DNA from: Pelargonium nanum
Lineage: Eukaryota; Streptophyta; Magnoliopsida; Geraniales; Geraniaceae
Length of the DNA: 27,735 nucleotides
Reading direction: 5' to 3'
Assembly (NCBI GenBank): GCA_036897485.1
Contig: JAYMTF010000966.1
Span: forward strand, 1 to 27,735
Shown here: positions 7,202-18,419 of the stretch, piece by piece
Numbering within the stretch: the first letter of the stretch is position 1
How the letters are laid out: every line of letters begins with the position of its first letter
Program-made: the position numbers and the translations under genes
The notes under the pieces: model-generated
The model's input: the letters and a program-made list of their open reading frames with translations, nothing else
Told to the model about the DNA's origin: nothing
Database searches by the model: none

Positions 7202-9495
7202 TCACTTGGATTCTTCAGCTGCAAGTCTTTCCCTCAGTATCTTAACACCCATGTACCTGCAATGAACAAGCAACATTATGACCCTATTCAAAAACCAAGG
7301 CATCAAGAAAATGTGAAAATATAGCAATTTGTTTGTCTCTTGCTACCTTCCAAGCATCATGACAGTGGCTTGAGGGTTAGTTCCAGGAGAGTACCGAAAC
7401 GTGGAACCATCGATAACACGCAGAGAATCCACACCAATCACCTTGTAATCATGATCCACAACCTTCCCAACTTGACAGCCTCCATGGTAATGCCAAATGG
7501 TCATCACAGTGTCCTTACAAAACTGCGCCACAGAGGTCGAGGCATTTTCATGCTTAGGCAACAAGTTTACTGGGTAACTGAGGGTCATGTTGATGAGAGC
7601 TGGCACAGTGAGGTAATCATATTTGAACTTGGAGAAGGACTTGGAATTTATTATTTTCTCAATTGTTTGAATCCCCTGCACACATGTCTCCAGATCATGA
7701 GGTTCTTTGAAGTAATTGAAAGTCACGGATGGGTTGTCGTTAGGGTTCTTGGTTCTGAGCTCCAAGTGGCCTGTGGACATTGGGCCGTCAACTTTTTCAA
7801 TAATGAATCCACCTCTGAAAGCTACTTGGTCTAGGCTCTCCATCAGCTTAACTGCTTTGGCTATGGCTTCTGGGGTTCTCTGTTTTGGTGGCACTGTAGA
7901 CAACTGCCCAATCTGCACATACAGAAATGAATCAGCTAATGATGCTGACATGGCATATATGGAGATAGAAAAAATAATGTTACCAAAAGTAGTGTAACAG
8001 TTGGTTACACAATCTGTCGTTAGTGGGAAGAACGCATCCCGCTCAATACACCTCTGGAGAGAGGGAAGAGTTTTAATGACTTGCCCTCAAAGGGAGATTA
8101 GTCTAGGTGTAGTAAGACACCTTAAAAGTGTCAACCACGAGTTTGCGAATCTGTTCAGAAGCCTCATAGTTCATGCCGGAAAAAAATAATGCTGGGCCCA
8201 TAATGTACCTTGGGAGAGAACATGCCGAAATCTTTTGGATTGCTGCCTCTGCCGGCGAAGTTCTGACCGCTAGCGGCTTCGATGAAGGATCCGAAGTGGG
8301 TGATGCCGACGACCTGAATGAGAGAGACCTCCACCGGAAGCGGAGAGGGGACGAAAATGGCGTTCATGGGGTTATCGGACATGCCTTGGCCAACCATGGG
8401 CTGGTCCAACACCACCGTTATGTTATGGGCCTTAAGTTCCTTTTCTGGGCCCACTCCACTTAACATTAACAACTGTGGGCTTCCTAGAGCCCCAGCTGCG
8501 ACTATAACCTCTCCCTTGGACCCACTCTTCAGATAAGCCCTCCGCATCGCACCCGTTGAGTCTCTGAACACCACGCCGTGTGCACGTGCCACTGCTCCTC
8601 CTCTCCCTATAACAAAAAAACGGCAAATTCAATATTTCAAATTATTCTGACTCAACTAACAGACTAGCGGTCTATAATTCTGTATAGACTTACTTGTAAA
8701 TAACACTTTATGAGTAACGGCATGTAAAAGGACGGTAATGCCACTGGGATTAGCGTACTGCAACAAATCAGCAGCGGTGTGTCTATGTCCTTTGTCGTCA
8801 AAAATGGAGCCTCCCACCTTTGTGCCATAAATGTGATCGTACGTGAAGCCATTGTTGGGCAACACACCAACCTCGACGAGACCGTCCCTGACCGCCGACT
8901 GCCACTTCCGCATCGGCGGCTGGAAGGCCCCCTTTTTCCCCCCCCACCGGTACGACTCGTTCACCAGCTTCCCGTCCCACCCAGCTTCCCTCACGTACTG
9001 GGTTGAGGCGCGCGTGTAGAATCCGGCGTTGAGGCAGCTGCCGCCGCCTAGCACGCGCGCGCGGCTGTTGATGACGCCGTCCTCGGAGATGAAACGCTGC
9101 GCCGGGGAATGCGGCGAGTCGTCGGCGAGAGGGGCGCCGAAGGAACCCAAGTCGGTGATGTTGGGGTTGCCGTAGGGAGAGCCGCCGCGCTCGAGGAGCA
9201 AAACGCTGTAGTTTTGGGAGAGAGTGGCGGCTAAAGGGCAGCCGGCGGTTCCGCCGCCGACGACGATGTAGTCGTAGTATGAGATTTTCGGGGCTGAGGT
9301 GGCATTGCGCATGAACGTATAGTTTGGAACTGTAGATAACGATCCAGAAATCAGTCATTAATTAACGAGTAATGTAACAAACAATTGTACATAATCTTTT
9401 AATTATAGGACATATATATACTTACCATTTTGAGACAGTACTGAAAACGAAAAGCCATGAAAGAATAGTAACACAAGAAACAATCTGAAACCCAT
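7202..9495 (-). CDS. HOTHEAD-like GMC (FAD) oxidoreductase
   Basis: Five coding exons on the minus strand: 9495-9426, 9329-8694, 8606-8209, 7912-7347 and 7256-7202. All introns are GT-AG and phases close to 574 aa, normal for this family. Residues 1-21 form a hydrophobic signal peptide (MGFRLFLVLLFFHGFSFSVL), so the enzyme is probably secreted. The FAD dinucleotide motif VVGGGTAGCP is at 46-55 with ribose-binding E70. The GMC signature ARVLGGGSCLNAGFYTRAS is at about 114-132. A second signature, GALGSPQLLMLSGVGP, lies in exon 3. The catalytic HYHGG is at 509-513 with partner N547 in GTNPQAT. HOTHEAD relatives act in cuticle (long-chain omega-hydroxy fatty acid oxidation), pollen-wall formation, or as mandelonitrile lyases; sequence alone does not choose a substrate. 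Similarity to Arabidopsis At1g12570 is from memory. Exon 2 is markedly GC-rich compared with its surroundings. No frameshift or missing active-site residue is seen. Confidence 0.95.
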
Positions 9496-11320
9496 AATTT
9501 GCGGCACCTGCAGCAATAACAAGAATATGATATTAATATAAAGAAGAAGAAGCATTACAAGCTGTGATGGTGTGTAGTTATGCGAAAATAACTGCGGGCA
9601 TGAAAAAACAGGTATATATAAATTAAGATTGTCTCTTGCTGACTTTGTCGGCGACACCAAGTGTAGTTATTAATTAATTGATGACTATATATATAAATAT
9701 ATGCAGTTAATTGCATTTTATGACATACTATATAGTAATTAGTGGTGTTACACGACAGCTAATTACAGGTTCAAGAAAATGCAGAAAATGTGTGTGAGAG
9801 AGAGAAGAAGAAGATGGGATGTGTAGTACAATTGTGTTGCTTGCTGGGTTTGAGACTTTAAGCTTAGAAATGAACAACTCTTTGTTTGACGAATTTAAAG
9901 GTCACAAATAGGAGTAGTGTACAGACGCACACATGAATCAGCATTTCTCTCTCTTCTTTAATTCCATTGATTATTTCTAGTGTTGTGTGAGAGTAAGAGA
10001 AATAGTGCAGTTGGGGGTCCATTTTCATTGGACCTGTCTAATAATAATAGCTTATGCCTTTGTTTACCACGATATTTACCAAACCACACGAGAGCCTATA
10101 CGTTTCTTTAACGATTACAATTACAATTACTGGTCAATGATACATAATACAGTATATGTATTGTGAGTTGAATGCAACTCCAGTCTCCAAGAATGCATGT
10201 TTCGAGGTTTCACCAAAATATCACTAGTTGACTTTTATATTTTCAATAATCACACACTACAAATGTTAGTGTCACCGTCTCAAAGTAACTCAAACACGAG
10301 ATCTTGGATATGCAAACTAAGTTCAAAGCAATTATTATTTTAACTCTAAAAAATGAATATTACATATTCAATTACTGGATAAATATTAAATAGTTATTTT
10401 TAGTGGAAAAGGTTGGCTGAAAAACGATTGATTAATTGGTAAATATGTAGTTGAATTTATTTGTGTAACTTGAGGAAAACTCTCAAACCCATACGAACAT
10501 CATGGGGGAGAGAGGTGTCTCATGAGCGACAAAATCTTATCGAAAACACTCATATGGGTCATTTATTCACAACTCTAGTATCCTTCATTTTTATTTCACT
10601 TTCTCATTTGTCGACTATACTTGTCAATTACATTCCCTATAAAAATAAACATTAACTTTCTTGCTGCCAAATAATACTAAAATGGAAACAAGTTGATGCA
10701 ATATTGTGGTCAAGAATCACTACTCAAGTATTTGTGGGCATCTATCTAAACCGGTAGATTTGTGGGTAGTTTGTATGAGAAGTCTGAAATCGAAATAGGC
10801 AAAAGCTAGAAATCAATTAAATAGTTCTGATTTCTTGGTAATAAGATTAGGTGTTCGTTTAAATGCGATCTTTCGCATTTTGGACTATGAACTTAGCAGC
10901 TTCAAACAGTTGGGACCAATTATTGATAGTTCAAAATTGATAAATTGATAATCCATCGTTTAAAGAGTTAGATGGAGCCCAGGTCTCTCTAAGCTTTTCA
11001 TCCATATGCATTCAATAGACCAACTAATTTATTAAATGTGGCCTTTCCATATTCGATTCATAGCCAGGTCATATCAAACCAGTAATTTAAATTTCACTAT
11101 TTCACTGTGCTCTAAATATATTAACAATTTGTCAATAATCACATCTTTTCTTGCATCAAAGGGCACATGTATATAAATGGCCAAAGAAAGCGATTTGTAT
11201 CCGTTTCCTGGACCAATAATTATTAAGCAGGATTGGGAAAATGTAAACCAACAATAATGAAAGCTAATTTGTATGATGGTGTGTGACACTTGGAACTTGA
11301 TGCCATAGCCAGAGAAATGA
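9496..11320. other. Intergenic region upstream of GMC gene
   Basis: Contains the GMC promoter near 9613-9623 and otherwise AT-rich DNA. No further gene, RNA gene or clear transposon is supported. The GA-rich run at about 9796-9813 is low complexity. Confidence 0.55.
9613..9623 (-). promoter_or_regulatory. TATA-like box of GMC gene
   Basis: Minus-strand TTTATATATACC lies about 120 nt upstream of the GMC ATG, giving a plausible start near 9585. Confidence 0.45.
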
Positions 11321-11323
11321 ACA

Positions 11324-11329
11324 TTTATT
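11324..11329 (-). promoter_or_regulatory. Poly-A signal of SPX-MFS gene
   Basis: Minus-strand AATAAA (in CTAATAAATG) lies about 83 nt after the TGA stop of the SPX-MFS gene. Confidence 0.5.
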
Positions 11330-11411
11330 AGAATCCAATTGAATCAATGAGCTAGTTCCTTACAACATATATGGCCAATAATAGAACAGCTAGGAAACAA
11401 ATTGCTGAGAA

Positions 11412-14400
11412 TCAATAGAGGGAATTGTAGGTATAGCAAGTGGCTAGGATGGAGGTTATGCAAAAGAAAAGCGAAGGAAGTAGAGTGACGTTCAAGAGCT
11501 TACTATCACCCAAGAACCCGGCCAGTGTTATAGTTCCATCTGAAATAACCCGAGCAATTGTCCCAGCTTCTGTCGAGAGTAGTCCTCCGTTGTATGTTCC
11601 ACGGGAAAGCCTGGACGACATAACCCGAGAGAGGAGGGACAAGTTGACACCTATGAACCAGATAATTAAAGATTAAGGTAATATACTTCTTCACAAGACT
11701 AACCCAAATTGTTCTGGTTCACACAATATATATGTATTACCTTCAAGTACTTCAGCAGAAACAAACATGACGAACCCCGAGAAGACATATTGTGGCACCG
11801 AATAGGGAATTATTAAATTGAAGCTCAGAAGTATGCCTATGCAAACCATAACCTCAGCTGCCAACAAAATTTGCCTGAAATCGTATCAATGTGAGCAGTG
11901 TATCTATAAGCAGATAATAACACGCTATATAAATTATAAAGACCGCCCAAACGGATCAAACACCCTTCTTTTCAGAAAAACCTACCTGTCTTCAAACATG
12001 TTGCTAATGTAGCTTCCAACAATAAGGTTTACCGGAAGAACTGTAAGGCCAAGCCCTGCAAGAAATAGTGCCACTGTGCTTGTAGACCAGTTAAAGTAGT
12101 ATGTTGTAACGACACTAGATTCTGAGAGCAAAATCTCCATTGCATATTTGAGCATGAAATATATCAACAACTGAACCTGAAATTTTTATAGAAATCCAGG
12201 GGAGAGAGATTATGATTAAGTTGTATGCATTTAAGCTGAAGTTCTAGAGATAAATTTGCTATACATAAGTGGATATATTGGACCAAACACATTCAGACAT
12301 ATGTCCAACAGAATAACCATGTTTTTGTAAAGCTGAATTCCAAGAATGCTAATACACACATAACTAGACTATCAAGGTAAATAAATTAAAGTCTGACAGT
12401 TCAATACCTTCACTGAAGGTGTAAGCAATCTATATGCTGCTCCAATTGAAGTGACAGTTTTGCGAGATTCGTCAGAAGCTACTTCACTTTTTGCATCATC
12501 TTCATCTTGTTCTTTTTCTTCTGAATTTGCAAGCAATGGTTTTTTAAGACCTTTCTCGAGTGCATCATTTTTCACGGATTCATTCCCTGAAAACGTTCAA
12601 CCCCAATCAAACAACTTCAATATATTTTTAAAAGCATTTGAAAGAAGGATCTTCAGACCGGTCATAATATTTTTTTAAACAAACTCACACCTTATATTTA
12701 ACTGGTATAGCTAAAAAAAATCTAGTGCAACAACTAGTTTCCACTATTGAAAATCCACAGGAATATTAGCTGACCACACCTTGTCCAGTATGAGATGTCA
12801 ATAAGGCAACAGTAACTTCAGCTCCCAGAATAAATATGGTAATAGCCCTTTGGCATGCAATATAAATCTATGCACGGTCCAGTTTGTCCAATCTCAAAAG
12901 TGAGTTTGTCCAGTTTGACCACACATTCAGATCGGGTGGAGAAATAGTGTGTGAATGAGGCAGAGAGCCTGATCAAGATATAGGCCAGATGTAGTAATTG
13001 GATGAACATGAGTTGTCCCATGAATTTGGCAATGCCTGTAAAAGAATTGAGACACCAACATGTAGTGGGATGCCTGAGATCTAAATCCAACAGAATCTAC
13101 CTCCCACATGCTCAATTTCTTCCGTTTACGAGTTTCCACAAACCAATTGAAAAGCCAGGACCAGTTGGAGGGTTTCACGGATTGAAGCATGGACTTGTCA
13201 GAGAATGATTGGAGAAAGACTCTGCTTCCAAGGGTTGAAAATGTTGAGACTCACCCAAACTGCTTGAAAATGTTACGGAGCCAAGAGTTGGTGACGCTCT
13301 CTGGGAGATTGCAGATAGTTAAGGTGATACCTGTGTGCCTAGAGTTACCTGACATGTTACCACAGTTTGGGATGGTGCTGAATCCGCCTGAGGCTGAGTT
13401 GCTGCCAGACTGAGTGAAGATGCTGGACGGTCTTCTGGGTAAAGGGTGGAAGTTGGGTTTGAAGGGAATGTAGGAAGGTTGAGGCTGAGATGGGGAGGGG
13501 TTGGGAGAGGAGATGGTTCATTATACACGGACAGGCCAAAAATTGGCTCTAGTTGAACTATTATGTTTGTTAAGGCAGCCAACTGAAAACCAAATTAGCA
13601 ATGAGAGGAGAGGCCATATTGCTAATTAATTTGCAGGGAATTTCAAGCCTTCTCAGTGTTAGTCTACTTTAAACATCTGAATCAAAGCCCCAAGAACTAA
13701 TCACTTGAAGACGACACAACTAGTATCAGTTTGAACTTTGAACAACTATACTTATTACTACAACCTATGTTTGTCGAACATGTATTTTGTTTCAAGCAAG
13801 GGACTATGAAATCTTTTGTACTAATGATTGTAAAACTAAACCATTTTTTCTCACTTTTACATTGATATATTAATTTGGATTTATGATATGATGTATAATT
13901 ATGTATAAGCTGCAAAACTACAATCAAATTATAAATTTTCAAAATATCAACAAAGTGTTTGATTAAAATCAACATACCAGCGGTAGATTTCTTTGGCGCT
14001 TGGGTCTCATCATAATCACGAGAAGGTTCTTTAAATGAAATGCACAACCATACTAAATACATAAGCCATCCCACAGCCATAACCCAACCAGGCAAAGTGT
14101 CTTCATTGAATGTTACGTTGAAAATCTTAAAATTTGTTTGAAGCAAGCCAGCAAGAGCAGGACCACAAGCCATTCCTAAAGCACTAGCACTGACAAAACC
14201 AGCTGATGCCTGCATGCGGATTTTTAGCGGAACACAGTCACTTATATACCGTCGGTTTACAGCTCTAGCAGAACCGAATCTGCAATTCAAAAGAATGAGT
14301 TTATCAGATACAATCAGAAAATGACATTACTTCAATAACCCACAGTATTTTGGTTAATTGCAGATTCAATAACCCATCTCAAAAGTTTTATGCGATCTCA

Positions 14401-17061
14401 TATCACTTGACATTGACTTGTCATTGAGCATAACAAAATCAGACTGCCAGAAATACCACATTAAATCAGTTTTAACTATGGATTTCCCATGTAAGCTGAT
14501 GTAGGCCTTTGATAATTGGGAATTATGTGAAAAATATGTTGGTATAAGTATGGTAATAATTGGATATTTAGAACTTACCCACAGAAAAGACGGCCGAGTA
14601 GAAGAACTGTTATGGACTTAAAATCATAAGCCAAGGCGTACATGAGGTTTCCCACGAAAAGAACAATGCTGCTAAACACAAGAGGTCTGTAGTATGATTT
14701 ATTAGACCAGGCACTAAAATACACGGAAGAGAACACCTGAGCAACAGCCATTGCTCCAATAACAACACCACAAACTGTAGCTGCAGCTCCGAGGCTCATA
14801 GAGTAATTATCAGCTGTTGGGACAATAATATATGTATTGACCATATAGAGAAATGTGTTCGCTAAATTCAAGAGAAGCGACATGAAACTATAACTTTGAT
14901 CAACAGCATGTTCTTCAACAGGAGTAGGTAGTTCATCCTGCAGGATGAGTGCATGCTGTGCCAAAAAGTTGAGGAAGTTTGTTGAGTGGGTTAACCTGTC
15001 TACGGCTGCTTTTATTGCATCAATGACAGGATCCTGCAGAGAAACAACAGTAAAAATCATAGTAAATTATAAAGAAACCACTGCTGCCCAGCCAAAAACA
15101 AAATAGTTATATGGCGCATTAAAACAATAAATTAAAAATATGAAAAATAAAAACAGGCAACTAAATGAAGTCAAGGTAAAGATGAAAACTTGGAGAGGAA
15201 GAGCAGGCTGATCATAAATGGATAAGTAGCTTCCTTGATGGTCCTGAAGATCCCCAAGATTGCGAGATATGGCTCCTGCAACAGCCCCTATACCCTGAGA
15301 GTTTCACTGTAACTTGGTGAGGCGTCATCCACCCCATGACATGTGAGTATCAAATTGAAAAAATCATTTATGCCCATCCAAGTGTAGGTATGTTTGAAAG
15401 GAAAACAATATTTTTGCCACAATCATATTACCACATGCTTGCAAACTTGCTGCAGTTGAGAGTAGGGATGATTGGCACGAGTTTTGACATAGTAATCAGT
15501 GAATCTATAGCCAAACCGTTTATCAAATTTCTTCAGTATCTTACGCAGACCAATAGCATTTACTTCAACAAAAAAGAGAAGTTTTAAAAGATCTTGTCCC
15601 ACTGCTCTATAAGCTTCTCGTAGTGCAGATACTTTGGAAATGTCAGGTTCTTGCTGAAGAGCGTCATGCTGCTCACCAAGCTTGGATATCCTGGTCGCAA
15701 GTATCCCTTGTTGTTCCAACAGGAAAAGAACAATCTTCTCAATCTGAAATTGTACAACAAAGAAGCTGATCAAATGCACTCATATACAACAAAATAAATA
15801 ACAGAATAACTTGTGATCTCTGTGATCAAACAACCTCTTCCAAATCTTCTAGAAAAAACTGTTCATGAGGACGAACAAGCACATTGCACATACATAGGCA
15901 AACACACACATCTTTATAACAAGAGGCAGGCTACATAATGGGGGTAACCCTTCTCTCTTTCTCAAACCCCCCAACCATGAAGTAGACAGGAGTAATATCT
16001 GACCTCTTGGTACAAAACGCTATACTAACTGAACCAACTGGTTCCCACAGAAACCATCTAGAACCAATTACTGCTAAATGGTATCAAAAGACAGTTGTTT
16101 CTGTGAGAAACTTCAGTTCATCTGTGGCTAGACAATTAGTTTGATGATGACTAATGGATACAATATGCACAAAACATATACATAAGTATGCTCATTATTA
16201 ATCCCATAAAGAGGTATACAGTTTGATATATAAATTATAGCATGCCTGGACATCCAGCATTCTTGAGAAGTCCTTCAAAACATGTCGACGATCTAGTGCC
16301 CCAACTTCAATCTGTTGAGCATATTGTTTTACTCTCTTCTTCATTAATTTATAGTTAATATAATATCTGCAAGGAATCAAATAATGAGCATACCAAGAAA
16401 GTTGCTAAGCAACCTGAACAAAATACAAAGAAAATGTTTTACTATGATTTAATGAAAATAAGATTGGATGTTCCAATTTGCATAAGCATAACAATTACCG
16501 AACCCTCCCTTCCCAAGTGTGTGTATGGGAGTGTGAAGATTATGCAGACATAACACCTTGTAAGATAGTAAGGCCTGACAATATGCCTTACTGATGTGTT
16601 CAATTAAAGAAACTGTTAAAAGGAATTCAGTAGATCTGAACATCTGAAATTAGATTGAGGAAGAGAACTAGAAAAGAATAGTAATTGGTGGGGAAGTGTA
16701 CTGTGTGATGACAGAAAAACTCCTTCATTTGTTTCCTCATTGAATTGCATTGACCGTAACATCAAGAGAAGTAAAATAGAAGCTATGAGACTCTAAAACT
16801 CTCAATAAATTGATAGTAACAAAGTGCAAGTATATTCACTTAAAAACACCAAGGTGTACTGAAGTAAAAGAGGATACAATAACAAAGCATGAGTTGTTGA
16901 ACTATATATTTCCCATACAAAGAAGACAACCACATTAGTGAAGAAAAGATGCATGATGGCTAGTAAAATGCATCTTATTCTGTATCAAGCATGTTAAATC
17001 GAACTTACCCTTGCCATTCTACGAGTTGTCTTTCCTTCAACCTTTTACCAAAGGCAACCAT
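11412..17061 (-). CDS. PHT5: SPX-MFS vacuolar phosphate transporter (PHT5/VPT type)
   Basis: Ten coding exons: 17061-17009, 16366-16246, 15743-15432, 15294-15190, 15033-14579, 14279-13978, 12586-12408, 12176-11986, 11874-11741 and 11650-11412. Phases close to 696 aa, matching Arabidopsis PHT5 proteins (about 700). The N-terminal SPX domain (residues 1 to about 145) begins [20 protein letters not shown]. It keeps [15 protein letters not shown] (19-33) and [14 protein letters not shown] (126-139), whose Tyr/Lys residues bind inositol pyrophosphates. The MFS transporter follows: TM1 near [20 protein letters not shown], then [20 protein letters not shown] and [21 protein letters not shown] long acidic cytosolic loop is in exon 7 ([14 protein letters not shown]). 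The second half runs from [15 protein letters not shown] to [20 protein letters not shown] and ends TCYTYNSLY. The family moves phosphate into the vacuole. Oddities: exon 2 appears to end at a GC donor (CAG|GCATGC), and intron 6 is long (1391 nt) and may hold a retroelement remnant. A 5'-UTR intron is likely. Confidence 0.96.
12830..13580 (-). mobile_element. Possible retroelement ORF remnant inside SPX-MFS intron 6
   Basis: Intron 6 is 1391 nt, more than twice any other coding intron of the gene. On its minus strand, about 13322-13254, [20 protein letters not shown] then QFG reads like the start of an RRM fold (RNP2 strand, then helix). It is followed in shifting frames by IFNPWKQ and further protein-like pieces down to about 12930, and preceded by a Pro/Ser-rich stretch (13580-13330). 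RRM-bearing ORFs with Pro/Ser-rich flanks occur in plant LINE and related elements. Stops and frame changes show it is not a functional ORF. Borders and target-site duplication were not found, so both identity and extent are tentative. Confidence 0.35.
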
Positions 17062-17067
17062 CTTTCA

Positions 17068-17991
17068 CTGCAAAAACAGAAGAAGAGAAAATACATGACA
17101 AGAAAGACATTACTATTGTTTTCATGACAATCTTGCATTATAGAAAAATACATGATACCACAAGCTTTTCCAGAGTAAAGAGTCAGTATCCATAATAAAT
17201 CTTTCCACCAAACCAGAAGTTTCTAGCAGCTTAAAAAGTTGTTTCCAATAATTTCCCGAGAATAAAAAGCAAGCATTTCTAGTATTTGATCCAGTAAAAT
17301 GTCATCATTTTTTGTGGTTACGTATATTGGATGCATGGTATGCTAACATAGATGGATTTACCTAATCTCAAGCACTTAGCCACATGAGTTCAACTACCAT
17401 GCAAAGAACTTATGCTTCTGGAAAATGAGATGAGAATAAAAAATTCCTCTTTTATGAGTACAAAAGAAAACAATGTTAGATTTTTTTTATAAAAAAAAAA
17501 AAGAAACAAAAAAGTTCCAAAGGAAAAGGTAGTTTAAGAACTTGGCAATGTCACATGATACTATTCATAGCAAAAATTGTATGGTGCCAATATCTATCAA
17601 CTGCAATTTACTATCTTGTAATACTAGTCTGATCCTTGTCATTTCTATACAAATCTGCCAAATTAACTGCACAAACATGTCACCTCTACGAATTCTAAAA
17701 CTGATAAAGCTCCAAAAAATTAAACAAAGTTATAAAATTTGAAGTTTTAACCACAAGCGATTAAGCATGGAGCAATTTACAAATAATTACAATGAGGTCT
17801 CCAAGCTAAAAACAAAATCCACAAAAAACATGTAACAATTTCTCTTCTGTTTGGTTGCCAGGAAAATAGCGGAAAACAAAACGGAATTGTAAAAAAGAAA
17901 AGGAAGCAAACATAGCGGAGCAGAGCAGAGCGCATTAAACCGAATAGAAGAAAATGCAGAGAGAGAGAGAGAGAGAGGACATTGACATTAC
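17068..17991 (-). other. Probable 5'-UTR intron of SPX-MFS gene
   Basis: A good acceptor (TTTTTGCAG, G at 17068) lies 7 nt before the ATG. A donor CCG|GTAATG (GT at 17991-17990) lies at the edge of a pyrimidine-rich leader-like sequence. Removing 924 nt joins a leader exon above 17992 to AGTGAAAGATG-type start context. It contains no coding potential. Confidence 0.6.
17958..17977. repeat. (AG)10 microsatellite
   Basis: Perfect AG run, read as CT on the transcribed strand, beginning about 13 nt inside the proposed 5'-UTR intron. Confidence 0.9.
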
Positions 17992-18085
17992 CGGAAGCAA
18001 AAATCAAAATGTGGGTTCCAATTCGAGAGGACGGAGATGGGATTGGAGAAGGGGAGGGCTAGAGAGCAACAGAAGCAATAGTAGG

Positions 18086-18106
18086 TTCGATGACTATAGA
18101 CGAACA
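18086..18106 (-). promoter_or_regulatory. Degenerate miR827-like target site in SPX-MFS leader
   Basis: The plus strand here (starting TTCGATGACTATAG) equals 15 of 21 positions of Arabidopsis miR827 as I remember it, so the minus-strand mRNA would pair with miR827 at those positions. Mismatches fall at miRNA positions 3, 10, 13, 14, 17 and 21. In many angiosperms miR827 targets the 5' UTR of PHT5 genes, which is where this lies. A mismatch at position 10 would be expected to block slicing, so it may be a decayed site or pair with a species-specific miR827. Confidence 0.35.
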
Positions 18107-18419
18107 TGCGAGCAACAGAAAACGTGACCTTTCCGAAAACATTCAGATCACGCTTCTCCAGACCAAAAACATGTGATTTGTGGAATCAAATAACAAAATG
18201 AGTCAATGTTTCGTCCAGCGCAGCTGCTCGATGGAGTGAGTGAGATAAACGTTTTTTGGGGTAAACAAAGAAATGTATTAATTTTTAAAAATTCTGGATT
18301 GGTAATTAATGAAGGAAATGCCAGAAACTGATGAATTGAGAGGGAAGGTAAGGGAGATAGAAGAGCTGTGGCTGTGGCTTTGTTTCACAGAGAAATGCGG
18401 ATCTTTAAACTCACGTACC

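Noticed and set aside
7340-7834. Long plus-strand open frame of 164 codons
   Set aside because: It lies entirely antisense to GMC exon 4, whose own frame has strong family similarity and the catalytic motif. It is a shadow frame.
8798-9358. Minus-strand Arg/Pro/His-rich open frame
   Set aside because: It is an alternative frame of the GC-rich exon 2 of the GMC gene. The composition follows from CpG-rich codons and no family is recognisable.
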